Below, in pieces: positions 52,373 through 60,645 of a stretch of DNA of 64,000 bases (its first letter is position 1; every line of letters begins with the position of its first letter). The position numbers and the translations under genes are program-made. The notes beneath the pieces were generated by a model. The model was not told where the DNA came from. It saw nothing but the letters and a program-made list of their open reading frames with translations, and ran no database searches. Origin of the DNA: an uncultured Phycisphaerales bacterium (GTDB lineage: Bacteria > Planctomycetota > Phycisphaerae > Sedimentisphaerales > Anaerobacaceae); contig CALEZT010000267.1 of NCBI GenBank assembly GCA_937927975.1, positions 98,196-162,195 on the forward strand, written 5' to 3'.

Positions 52373-55027
52373 TCAATAGCGCAGCTCGATCTGTGCAGGG
52401 CCTTTGACCTCGATGGTGGCCAGTTTCTGTGCGGCGTTGAAGTTGACCGCATGATCGCCGGGGCTGGCCACAAAGGGCCGATCGACACCCGCCAGCAGGA
52501 TGGAGCACGCCTTGTCGCCCCAGCCGTCCACGGTGAATGTCACGGAGCGGTCGGTCTCCTTCAGGTCGTGGATAGCGCAGGGCGCGTGCAGGAACCAGCC
52601 GGTCTTCTCGAGTCTGCGGACATCATACAGCGAGCCTTTTCCGAAGAACTCCGGCACATGGGTCTGGAGGGTGCCGGGATTGATCGCGGGGCCTTCGCTG
52701 ATCTGGGGACGCAGCAGGAAGTAGTCGGGCAGGAGGCCCTGGCGTTTGACGTCGCTCGTCGGCCAGGTCATCCGAAGACCCGCGGCGGTGATGCCCTTGG
52801 CCAGCGTTGCCCATGGACCTTCCGTATCGTACTGGCTCAGCAGATGGAGAGCCGAGCCATAGACCAGGCCGCACCATTGCACCGGCTGGCCAAACCAGAC
52901 GGGAGCTTTCCAGTTCGTCGCGCCGAGCACCGCGATGGTCGCATAGGGACCGACCTCGCCTTCGGTCGGATTCGCCAGGTAGATGAAAGGCACGCCCGTC
53001 CAAGCCCAGTAACGGGCCTGCTCCAGATACTTCGGTTCGCGAGAAATCATGTACCCGAGCGTATACGCCTTTACCAGATGGGCGGAGGCAAGAATGTCCG
53101 GCGTGTGCAGCGGGACCTCCCAGACTTGCGCCCCGCGCGGGACGGAGTTCGCATAGAGCGAGGTCTGCTTGTCCAAGAGCTCCAAGCCTCTTGTGATGAG
53201 GTTCTGATCGCCCGAGAGCGTCGCGGCTTCGAGGATGTGCGCGAGGTCGGGGGCCGCGTGGCCGTTGGCATGCTGCGCGAAGTGAGTCTTGCCATAATCG
53301 ACGTCGCGCGGTCGATATCGCTTGATGCCCTGTTCGTCGAAGCGCGCCAGGAGACTCTCGGCGTCGGCCCTTCGTCTTTCGACATAAGGATAGACGCCAC
53401 CGAACACGAACGGCGCTGTCGGAATGGTGGTGTGCGACACCGAGCTGAGATACGGCTGGCCTTGCGGCATCCTCGTAATCGCCAAGTCGCGTGCTTCGAT
53501 CAGTCGCTTCCCGAGTTCGGAGTCTTCGATGTGACTGGCCAGCCAGTCCATGTACAGGATCGCATCGCCCGCGGGACCGGCCCTGAAACTCTCGCCCCAG
53601 ACGGCGTGGCGGAAGAGGCCGCCTTCGTTGATCGCGGAATCCAGCCAGCCATGCGAGAGCAGCGTCACCGCGTCGCCGAATCCGCCTGCGACCTTTGGAA
53701 TGGACGGGAGGCCCTTGATCTCGACATACTTCTGCACCGCGGATACGATGGAGTCGCCTCGCCCACCGACGATCGTTGCTTGCATGTGGATCGCTTGGTT
53801 GGCTTTCAAGGTGAAGGGCGTGTGCGCCAGCGGGGAGTTCTCGAACCGGTTGTCGCCGACGGCCGGCGCGGTCAGCGCCATCACATGCGCGCCGGAATTG
53901 TAGATTCTGTCGGGCGAGTCAAAGGTCGGCGCCACGAGGTCCGAGGGTTCCCAGATCAGACCGATGTAGCGGCCGGCGTGGGCGATCGCCATCAGGGGAA
54001 ACGTGATCTTGATCGGATCGGGCACACGGCGAATGTGTTCGCGAGTCGTGATGTCCGCTTCGCTGCTGCTGGGCTCGTCGTCGAGGTACTCCAGACCTGC
54101 GAACAGGCCCTGGGTCTTTCGCTCGCCGAACGTGCCCAGGCCGGGAAAGAGCGTCAGCCAGGGAAAGTGCAGAACCTCGCAGTCTCGATCGGTTTCGATC
54201 CTGACCTGGACCAGGATTGAGCCCGGTTGCGGACCGGGTCCGAAGATGCGCGTGATTCTCCATCGCCCGGCTCGATCATCGTCGAATCCTGCCGCGATCA
54301 CGACAGAACCGTCCGTTGCGTAGAGGCACATAGCCTTCGCGCCCTCCAACGGAAGCCAGGCAGCGCGCCCATCGATCATCAGGCCGATCTGCTCGGCGTG
54401 GTAGCCGGATGCCAGTTCCACCCCGCCCAGTTCGATACGGAAGTCGCCCAACCCTCCTCGAAAATGGGTCAACTTCAGTTCACCCGAATCGACCGAGAGC
54501 GACTCGCCAGTCCCCTTCACGGGTCGTTGTGGCCTCTTGAATTGCGGCGGCTCCAATGCGGCGAGCGTCTCCACGCGGATCGAGGCGACGACGATGCGGC
54601 CCTCGGTGGTCGCGGGATCGAGGCGAAAACGCGTCTGAGGGCCGAGCGGTTCGGTGATCGTCAGGACGTATTCGTGCCACTGGCCGTCGCTCTGAACCGA
54701 GAAGCGGACGGAGCGTCCGGCTTCGAATCTGGGGCCGTAGAAGAGCTCGCCACCCGCATCGGCGTTCGATTTCATCCGCACCCGAACGCGTGTCATCCCG
54801 CTGCCGGGCAGGTCGATGGGGGGGCCTTCGATCCAGGGGTCGATGCCGGTCGATGTGAACGCCAAGCCTTCGGACGACGTGGCGAAGTCCTTGACGTAAG
54901 AGTTGCCGTGCCAGCCCTGCGGACCCTTGGAGAAATCCCAGGCAGCGATCTGGCCGGGCGAAGCCACAGCGCAGAGACTCAGTGTCAACATGAGTGTGGC
55001 AAGCATAGTGATTCCATGGGTGCGCAT
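52373..55027 (-). CDS. Large secreted protein with N-terminal jelly-roll and probable (alpha/alpha) barrel; possible polysaccharide-active enzyme
   Basis: 884 residues from MRTHGITMLATLMLTLSLCAV, a signal peptide (the open frame extends 450 bp upstream but that part overlaps queG and has no signal). Residues about 25-170 look like a carbohydrate-binding jelly-roll (WDFSKGPQGWHGNSYVKDFATSSEG, PGSGMTRVRVRMKSNADAGGELFYG, LTITEPLGPQTRFRLDP). The middle is a beta-rich super-sandwich; residues about 480-780 are helical (HAVWGESFRAGPAGDAILYMDWLA, THFAQHANGHAAPDLAHILEAATLSG, ARYWAWTGVPFIYL), suggesting an alpha/alpha toroid as in polysaccharide lyases or hydrolases. No catalytic motif can be named. 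Confidence 0.55.
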   Translation of the reverse strand: MRTHGITMLATLMLTLSLCAVASPGQIAAWDFSKGPQGWHGNSYVKDFATSSEGLAFTSTGIDPWIEGPPIDLPGSGMTRVRVRMKSNADAGGELFYGPRFEAGRSVRFSVQSDGQWHEYVLTITEPLGPQTRFRLDPATTEGRIVVASIRVETLAALEPPQFKRPQRPVKGTGESLSVDSGELKLTHFRGGLGDFRIELGGVELASGYHAEQIGLMIDGRAAWLPLEGAKAMCLYATDGSVVIAAGFDDDRAGRWRITRIFGPGPQPGSILVQVRIETDRDCEVLHFPWLTLFPGLGTFGERKTQGLFAGLEYLDDEPSSSEADITTREHIRRVPDPIKITFPLMAIAHAGRYIGLIWEPSDLVAPTFDSPDRIYNSGAHVMALTAPAVGDNRFENSPLAHTPFTLKANQAIHMQATIVGGRGDSIVSAVQKYVEIKGLPSIPKVAGGFGDAVTLLSHGWLDSAINEGGLFRHAVWGESFRAGPAGDAILYMDWLASHIEDSELGKRLIEARDLAITRMPQGQPYLSSVSHTTIPTAPFVFGGVYPYVERRRADAESLLARFDEQGIKRYRPRDVDYGKTHFAQHANGHAAPDLAHILEAATLSGDQNLITRGLELLDKQTSLYANSVPRGAQVWEVPLHTPDILASAHLVKAYTLGYMISREPKYLEQARYWAWTGVPFIYLANPTEGEVGPYATIAVLGATNWKAPVWFGQPVQWCGLVYGSALHLLSQYDTEGPWATLAKGITAAGLRMTWPTSDVKRQGLLPDYFLLRPQISEGPAINPGTLQTHVPEFFGKGSLYDVRRLEKTGWFLHAPCAIHDLKETDRSVTFTVDGWGDKACSILLAGVDRPFVASPGDHAVNFNAAQKLATIEVKGPAQIELRY

Positions 55028-55105
55028 CGCGAACAACCTCCGAAAAAGCACAAAGCGCTGAGAGCCCGTGGCCAGGACCTCGCGACGCACAGTATAATCG
55101 CTCTC

Positions 55106-56014
55106 ATGAGTCTCGAACAGGACATTAAGCACAAGGCCCTGGAACTCGGTTTCGACGCAGGCATCACCGACGCTTCGCCCATCGGCCGCGAGCACGCAGA
55201 GCATTTGGACGCGTGGCTGCGGTCGGGCTATGCCGGTCCGATGCTGTACATGCACCGCAATCTGGCGAAACGCATCGATCCGAGCAAACTCCTCGACGGC
55301 GCCAGATCGGTGGTCGTGGTCGCGTTGAGTTACGGACTGCCCTCTGCGCCGACAAGCACGGATCTCGTCGGAAGGGTCGCCCAGTTTGCCCAATATGAGG
55401 ATTACCACGCTTTCATCAAGGCGCTGCTTCGCGAATTGGCGGGCTTCATCCAGGACCGGGCCGGCGGATCGCATCGGTTCAAGCTCTGCGTCGACTCGGC
55501 GCCGTTGGCGGAGAAAGCGTTGGCGGTGCGAGCGGGGTTAGGGTTCATCGGGAAGAACCACCTGCTCATCCACCCACAGTTGGGTCCGCAGACTCTGCTT
55601 GGCGAGTTGCTCACGACAGTGGAGCTTACGCCGGATACGCCCGCTGGCGGGAGCTGTGGCGACTGCGACTTGTGTTTGAAGGCCTGTCCCACCGGCGCGT
55701 TGCGAAGCGATGGTTTCCTCGATGCTCGCGAGTGCATCAGTTGTTCGACGCAGTACGAGCCTTCGCCCAAGATTGGCGGTTGGCTTTTCGGCTGCGATGA
55801 ATGCCTGCTTGCGTGTCCTCATCAGCGACGCGCGCCGGCGCGGGCAAATCAACGGTTCATGCGGCATCCTGAACGAGAGCAGTTGAACTTGCGGGAACTG
55901 ATCGAGATGACGCCGGAGGAGTTCGAAGCGAAGTTCGTCGGGTCGCCCCTGCACAAAGCGGGACTCGAGATCCTCCAACGCAGCGCGGAAATCTGCCTGC
56001 AAAACGCCCGTTAG
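55106..56014 (+). CDS. queG: Epoxyqueuosine reductase QueG
   Basis: 302 residues; cobalamin- and Fe-S-dependent enzyme for the last step of queuosine synthesis in tRNA. N-terminal MSLEQDIKHKALELGFDAGITDASP; cobalamin-region GFIGKNHLLIHP; two ferredoxin clusters CGDCDLCLKACPTGAL and CISCSTQYEPSP...CDECLLACPHQ. Shorter than the E. coli protein because the C-terminal HEAT-like part is missing. TATAAT at 55093-55098 ends 7 nt before the ATG, so the mRNA is probably leaderless; no ribosome-binding site is seen. Stop overlaps the stop of the convergent anti-sigma gene. Confidence 0.93.
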   Translation: MSLEQDIKHKALELGFDAGITDASPIGREHAEHLDAWLRSGYAGPMLYMHRNLAKRIDPSKLLDGARSVVVVALSYGLPSAPTSTDLVGRVAQFAQYEDYHAFIKALLRELAGFIQDRAGGSHRFKLCVDSAPLAEKALAVRAGLGFIGKNHLLIHPQLGPQTLLGELLTTVELTPDTPAGGSCGDCDLCLKACPTGALRSDGFLDARECISCSTQYEPSPKIGGWLFGCDECLLACPHQRRAPARANQRFMRHPEREQLNLRELIEMTPEEFEAKFVGSPLHKAGLEILQRSAEICLQNAR

Positions 56015-57051
56015 GGCGCCAGGAAGATGTCCAGGTCGCTGTCGGGCAGTTCGCAGCCGCGAATCTCGGTGCCGCAGCCCATGCCGCGAAGGATATAAAT
56101 GTCATCGTCGGAGATGCTCGTGTGCCGGGTCGGGGTGAACTCGACGGAGCCGTCGTAATGAAGGGCGTTTTGTCCGCGGCCGGCGTGATTGCGGCTGTTC
56201 GACTTCATCATCTTCTCGCACAACTGCAAGCGCAGCATGGCGGATGGGTCCAGCGGGAATTCCTCGGTCAGTGGGTTGCGGTCCGCCAGGAGCACGCCTT
56301 TTAGCGTCAGGTCGCGGTGGTTCGAGGTCGGGCAGGGAATGCGGATGCTGTAGAGAATGTAATCTCGGCTCGGGAAGTCGGCGAACGTCTGTGCGTTGAA
56401 ACCGTCGAAAGAGAGTCTCCTGCTGTCCGATCGCCCAGGACAGAGAAACCGGCTTACGTCCACATAACCGAGTTTGGGCAGCAGCCAGATTTGACGGGTG
56501 TTGGACTGGTTCTCATCGCCCTGGTGGCCGACCCTGTACCAAGGGGCTCCAGGCGTCATCGCCACGCTGGGCAACAGGCCGTCGTGATCGGACACATAGC
56601 TGCGAAGTCCGCTGTAAATGCCGGCCAAATGCCCGCCGCACTGTGCCTGCCAGGACCGGCCTCGCATGTGCCCGACCGCGGGAAAAAGGACACTGATGAA
56701 CACAAGAATGGCCGCGGCGGCAGCGAGCACCTCGGTCCAGTTGCGGAAGGGAATTCGAATTGTACGACTCCCGATCGGTTCGGACGTGACCCACGGATCG
56801 CCAGACTCGCCACTGGCGAGGGATGCGGACTCGCGCATCCGGGCGAACAGCCGCTCGGTGAGTTCGTCGGGACAAGGCTCGACCTCCACGGTATCCAGGG
56901 GGGCGAGCGTCGTCTGGATGGATTGATACAATTCGACCGCCTCTTCGTTCGCGGCGATCAGGGCCTCGACTTCGTCATTCTCCGATTCCGATGTCAAACC
57001 CAGAGAGTAATCAAACAACAGTTGCTTATGACGGTCATTCAACGTCGTCAT
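56011..57051 (-). CDS. Putative anti-sigma factor with membrane segment and pseudopilin-like (DUF1559-type) periplasmic domain
   Basis: 346 residues. Residues 1-75 are helical (LNDRHKQLLFDYSLGLTSESENDEVEALIAANEEAVELYQ), like anti-sigma domains. One membrane segment (EVLAAAAAILVFISVLFPAVGHMR) follows at about residues 109-132. The periplasmic part (QCGGHLAGIYSGLRSYVSDHDGLLPS ... HYDGSVEF) has the layout of the planctomycete pseudopilin-like (DUF1559/H-X9-DG) proteins. The start overlaps the sigma gene stop (ATGA), so the two are made together. I infer that it holds the sigma factor at the membrane until released by an outside signal. Confidence 0.72.
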   Translation of the reverse strand: MTTLNDRHKQLLFDYSLGLTSESENDEVEALIAANEEAVELYQSIQTTLAPLDTVEVEPCPDELTERLFARMRESASLASGESGDPWVTSEPIGSRTIRIPFRNWTEVLAAAAAILVFISVLFPAVGHMRGRSWQAQCGGHLAGIYSGLRSYVSDHDGLLPSVAMTPGAPWYRVGHQGDENQSNTRQIWLLPKLGYVDVSRFLCPGRSDSRRLSFDGFNAQTFADFPSRDYILYSIRIPCPTSNHRDLTLKGVLLADRNPLTEEFPLDPSAMLRLQLCEKMMKSNSRNHAGRGQNALHYDGSVEFTPTRHTSISDDDIYILRGMGCGTEIRGCELPDSDLDIFLAP

Positions 57052-57659
57052 TTGACCTCTTTGCTCCGAACACCAGACTTCCAGTCTTTTGAGAATCGTG
57101 CCACGGCAGTGTGCAACCTGCTCTTGACGGTCCCAATCGGTATACCGAGGATGTCGGCCATTTGTTTGTAGGAAAATCGGTTGAAATAGGCCAGGATGAG
57201 GATCTCACGCAGGTTTTCCGGCATATTCGTTATGACCTCATTAACCCGCGCAGAAGTCTCATTCCGTTCGACCTCGTCATAAGGCACGGCTGTGTCCGAA
57301 CTTAGTGCGTTGAGCATCTCGTCGAAGGACATGTCCTCCGATTCCGAGATCGTGCCGATGGGCACGGCGCTGTTTCGCTGGGCCTTGCGAAGAGCGTCTT
57401 TGGCTTTGTTGGCCGCGATGGTGAACAGCCAGGGCCGCAGCGGTCGGGTGGGGTCGAAACTCTCCCGGCTCGTGAATAGCTGCAGGAAGGTCTCCTGAAA
57501 CACGTCGTCCACGAGGTCCGACTGGCTCAGGAACTGCTTGAGGAATGCGTAGAGGCTGTTCTTGTATCGATGGACGATCTCTCGAAAGGCAGCTTCATCG
57601 CCTTCGTTGTACTGCTGCAGCAGTTCCGCGTCCGTCAGTTTCTCAAAAGGATGTTTCAT
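57048..57659 (-). CDS. ECF RNA polymerase sigma factor
   Basis: 203 residues from MKHPFEKLTDAELLQQYNEG. Region 2 (FREIVHRYKNSLYAFLKQFLSQSDLVDDVFQETFLQLFTSRESFDPTRPLRPWLFTIAANKAKDALRK) and region 4 (VITNMPENLREILILAYFNRFSYKQMADILGIPIGTVKSRLHTAVARF) are complete, linked by a short variable region. A perfect TATAAT (57675-57670) overlaps the upstream alternative ATGs, so I prefer the ATG at 57659, about 10 nt after it, and the mRNA is nearly leaderless. The anti-sigma gene follows immediately. Confidence 0.92.
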   Translation of the reverse strand: MKHPFEKLTDAELLQQYNEGDEAAFREIVHRYKNSLYAFLKQFLSQSDLVDDVFQETFLQLFTSRESFDPTRPLRPWLFTIAANKAKDALRKAQRNSAVPIGTISESEDMSFDEMLNALSSDTAVPYDEVERNETSARVNEVITNMPENLREILILAYFNRFSYKQMADILGIPIGTVKSRLHTAVARFSKDWKSGVRSKEVK

Positions 57660-57870
57660 AGTGATCATCATTATATGAGCCTGCCGCAAAAAGAGGAACT
57701 CTAGTTCGGATCGCGCCGAAAAAATGGAGGACATGGGCTCAAGCCTTGTGTGTTCTCCATATCAGAGAGATCCTCTTGACCGGTCGCTCATACATGAAAT
57801 CCCCTCACTACCATATGCTGTGGTGTCCTTGCCCAGACTTCCCAGCTATTGATACAAACCGAACCCGGTT

Positions 57871-59307
57871 TCACCCCTCGACAGGCCAGTAGGGGGACTC
57901 GGTTCGCGCGTCCGCAAGGCATTGGCGAATCCTGGCCATGATCTTGGGTTGGTTGGCTGCGACATTGGTCGTCTCGCCGGGATCGGCCTGGAGGTCGTAC
58001 AATTCCAGGACGCCGCCGGGCAGGCGGACCGCCTTCCATGGGCCCATCCGCATCGCTTGAGCGAAGCCTCGCTCGTGAAATTCCCAGTAAAGGTGCTCGT
58101 GTTGCTTCTGTTTTCGAGGAACGCCCAGGAGTGTCGGAGCCATGCACACGCCGTCGGTATTCGAGGGGACTTCGCCGCCGGCCAGGACAGCCAACGTGGG
58201 CAGAAAATCCCAAAACGCCGAGACGTGGTTGGTCACGGCGCCGGCTTCGATCCGACCGGGCCAGCGGGCGATCAGAGGCACCCGAATCCCGCCTTCGTAC
58301 AGGTCGCGCTTGATCCCGCGGAACGGCGCGTTGCTGGCGAAGAAGTTGGGGTCCGAGCCGCCTTCGCGATGCGGACCGTTGTCGCTCGTGAAGAACACGA
58401 GCGTGTTCTCGTCGATCCCGAGACTTCTGATTCTGCGGAGGATCCGACCCACGCCGCGGTCCAATCGCGAGATCATCGCGGCCCGTCCCTTTTCCGTTTG
58501 CGGCCAATCCATCCCGGCGTACTCGCCGAAATCGGGGACCTCCATGCCGTTGTGGCCCGCCTCGTTGTTGGCGTGCGGCAGCGTCACCGCCAGGCACAGG
58601 AAGAACGGCCGGTCTTTGTTCTGCTTGAGGAATTCCAGCGCCTCGGTTTCCATCACGTCGTACGCATATTCCCTCTTCTCGCTCGCGACGCCGGCCCCGT
58701 CGGCGCGGCCGCCCTCGACCTTGTTGCTCAGCGGGACGCGCTGGTCGTTTCGGAAGAGAAACTCCGGGTAGTGATTGTGCGCGTGTCGCTGGCACAGGTA
58801 CCCAAAGAAGTGGTCGAATCCCTGGTTGTTGGGCGTTCCCGAGCTGCCCGGTCCGCCGAGACCCCACTTGCCGATCAGTGCGGTCGTGTAGCCGGCCCGC
58901 TGGAGCATCCTGGGCAGCGTCTCGGTCTCGGCCGGCAGGGGCAACTGGCCCATCGGCTGGATCTCCTTGTTGCCTCGGACGTAGGCGTGGCCGGTGTGCA
59001 GGCCGGTCATGAGAGAACATCGCGACGGCGCGCAGACCGTGCTGCCGGCGTAGTGGTCGGTGAATCGCATCCCCTCGGCGGCCATCTGGTCGATGTTGGG
59101 CGTCTGGATCAGCTTCTGGCCGTAGCAGCCGAGCTCGCCGTAGCCCAGATCATCAGCGACGATCAAGACAACGTTCGGCTTGCCTGCGACCACGACGTCG
59201 GGCGATTCCTTCTTCGCGGCAACGCGAGCGCACCCTGCGATGCCGGCCACTGCCGCGCCGACGCTTGCCGATCTGAGGAAATCGCGTCTGCTGAGAGTTC
59301 GAACCAT
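57871..59307 (-). CDS. Sulfatase (formylglycine type), Tat/lipoprotein-exported
   Basis: 478 residues from MVRTLSRRDFLRSASVGAA, a Tat-type leader with a possible lipobox (GIAGC). Type I sulfatase motifs: NVVLIVADDLGYGELGCYG (metal Asp pair), the formylglycine site STVCAPSRCSLMTG (CxPSR), ALIGKWGLGG, TSDNGPH. It removes sulfate esters from glycans or similar molecules outside the cytoplasm; the Cys must be oxidised by a sulfatase-modifying enzyme not in this window. The upstream 42 bp of the open frame precede the Tat leader and are not used. Confidence 0.93.
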   Translation of the reverse strand: MVRTLSRRDFLRSASVGAAVAGIAGCARVAAKKESPDVVVAGKPNVVLIVADDLGYGELGCYGQKLIQTPNIDQMAAEGMRFTDHYAGSTVCAPSRCSLMTGLHTGHAYVRGNKEIQPMGQLPLPAETETLPRMLQRAGYTTALIGKWGLGGPGSSGTPNNQGFDHFFGYLCQRHAHNHYPEFLFRNDQRVPLSNKVEGGRADGAGVASEKREYAYDVMETEALEFLKQNKDRPFFLCLAVTLPHANNEAGHNGMEVPDFGEYAGMDWPQTEKGRAAMISRLDRGVGRILRRIRSLGIDENTLVFFTSDNGPHREGGSDPNFFASNAPFRGIKRDLYEGGIRVPLIARWPGRIEAGAVTNHVSAFWDFLPTLAVLAGGEVPSNTDGVCMAPTLLGVPRKQKQHEHLYWEFHERGFAQAMRMGPWKAVRLPGGVLELYDLQADPGETTNVAANQPKIMARIRQCLADARTESPYWPVEG

Positions 59308-59500
59308 TTCGATGGTCCTCCAAAAAGACGATGCACACCGATGATCCACTGCCGCCGGAGGAGTCGTCGACGCGTCTGTACCCCTGCGGCGCCTGCCCAG
59401 AATACCGGCTCAGCCGCCGGTCTTCAATCCCTGGAGACAATGAGTTCTCTTTTTGCTGTCACCGTGAGGTCCGGCATACAGAATGCGGCTCATGCTGAGC

Positions 59501-60193
59501 TCACAGAAACAGCGGCAGAAGATAAGGCAGGGCGATCGCGGTGATCAGGCCGTTGAGCATCATGCCGACGCCGCTCATGGCGCCTTCGAGCTCGCCTTCG
59601 CGGAGGGCGCGGGCGGTGCCGATGCCATGGGCAGCCGTGCCGATCGCCAGTCCCATCGCGAACTGGCTGCGGACGCCGATCAGGCGGATCAGTTCGGGAC
59701 CGAGCATGCCGCCGAGTATGCCGGTGAGAATCACCGCCGCGGCGGTGATCGAGGGCAGGCCGCCGACCTTCTGCGAAATGCCGATCGCGATGGGGGTCGT
59801 GACGGACTTGGGCGCCAGGGAGATCGCGATCTCGTTGCTGCCGCCCAGCAAGAGGGCCAGGCCGACCGCCGAAGCGATCCCGGTGATCGAGCCGATCAGA
59901 ACGCTGATGAGGATGGGCACGAGGTTTCGTTTGATCTTCTCCAGCCTTCGGTAGAACGGCACCGCCAGCGCCACCACCGACGGTCCCAGCAGAAAGGCCA
60001 GCACCTGGCCGCCGCGGTTGTAGGCTTCGAAGGGGACCTTCGCCAGCAGGAGCACGCCGATGATGGCAACGATGGTCAGCATGACCGGGTCCAACAGCGG
60101 GGTGTTCGCGCGGCGCCGGGCCCAGCGGGCGACGATCCAGATGCCCACGGTGAGAATGATCCCGAACCACGGATGATACGTCCACTGCTCCAT
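59501..60193 (-). CDS. lrgB: LrgB family membrane protein
   Basis: 230 residues from MEQWTYHPWFGIILTV. At least six hydrophobic segments and the family motif SLAPKSVTTPIAIGISQKVGGLPSITAAAVILTG. LrgB/CidB proteins work with LrgA/CidA and have been linked to murein hydrolase export control and to transport of pyruvate or glycolate. Start overlaps the lrgA stop by one base (TGATG). Confidence 0.92.
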   Translation of the reverse strand: MEQWTYHPWFGIILTVGIWIVARWARRRANTPLLDPVMLTIVAIIGVLLLAKVPFEAYNRGGQVLAFLLGPSVVALAVPFYRRLEKIKRNLVPILISVLIGSITGIASAVGLALLLGGSNEIAISLAPKSVTTPIAIGISQKVGGLPSITAAAVILTGILGGMLGPELIRLIGVRSQFAMGLAIGTAAHGIGTARALREGELEGAMSGVGMMLNGLITAIALPYLLPLFL

Positions 60194-60558
60194 CAGGATT
60201 CCTTCGCCTCCTTCCTCTCGAAGAGTCGGGCCACCAGAGCGGTCGCCCACAGCACCGCCAGCAGGCTGCCGACGATGGCGACGAGCAGGGGAAGCCACTG
60301 TTTGGCGATCAGGTCGAAGTACAGCATCACCGCCACGCCGGGGGGCACGAAGAACAGACCGATCTCCGAAAGCAACATGTCCGCCGCGGGCTCGACCCGC
60401 TTGACGTCGAGGACCTTCGTCAGCAGGCAGACCGTCAACAGGACCATGCCGATCACATTGCCTGGCACGCGGAGGTGCAGGCTCAGTGAAATTGCGTTTC
60501 CGATTCCCAGGAACGCCAGGAGCAGCGCGAACGATAGAGCGGTTTCTTTTCTGATCAT
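60193..60558 (-). CDS. lrgA: LrgA/CidA family holin-like membrane protein
   Basis: 121 residues, four membrane segments (LSFALLLAFLGIGNAIS, VIGMVLLTVCLLTKVL, IGLFFVPPGVAVMLYFDLI, LLVAIVGSLLAVLWATALVARL); motifs LRVPGNVIGMVLL and GLFFVPPGVAVM are typical of LrgA. Forms a two-gene operon with lrgB; no LytS/LytR-type regulator adjacent. Confidence 0.92.
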   Translation of the reverse strand: MIRKETALSFALLLAFLGIGNAISLSLHLRVPGNVIGMVLLTVCLLTKVLDVKRVEPAADMLLSEIGLFFVPPGVAVMLYFDLIAKQWLPLLVAIVGSLLAVLWATALVARLFERKEAKES

Positions 60559-60645
60559 TCGGCAGAATATACGCGATCCGAGCCGCTTGCGGTGCGTGGA
60601 AGTTGCTGAAATCGACAGAATTGGGACCGACGGCTCCGAAGACGT

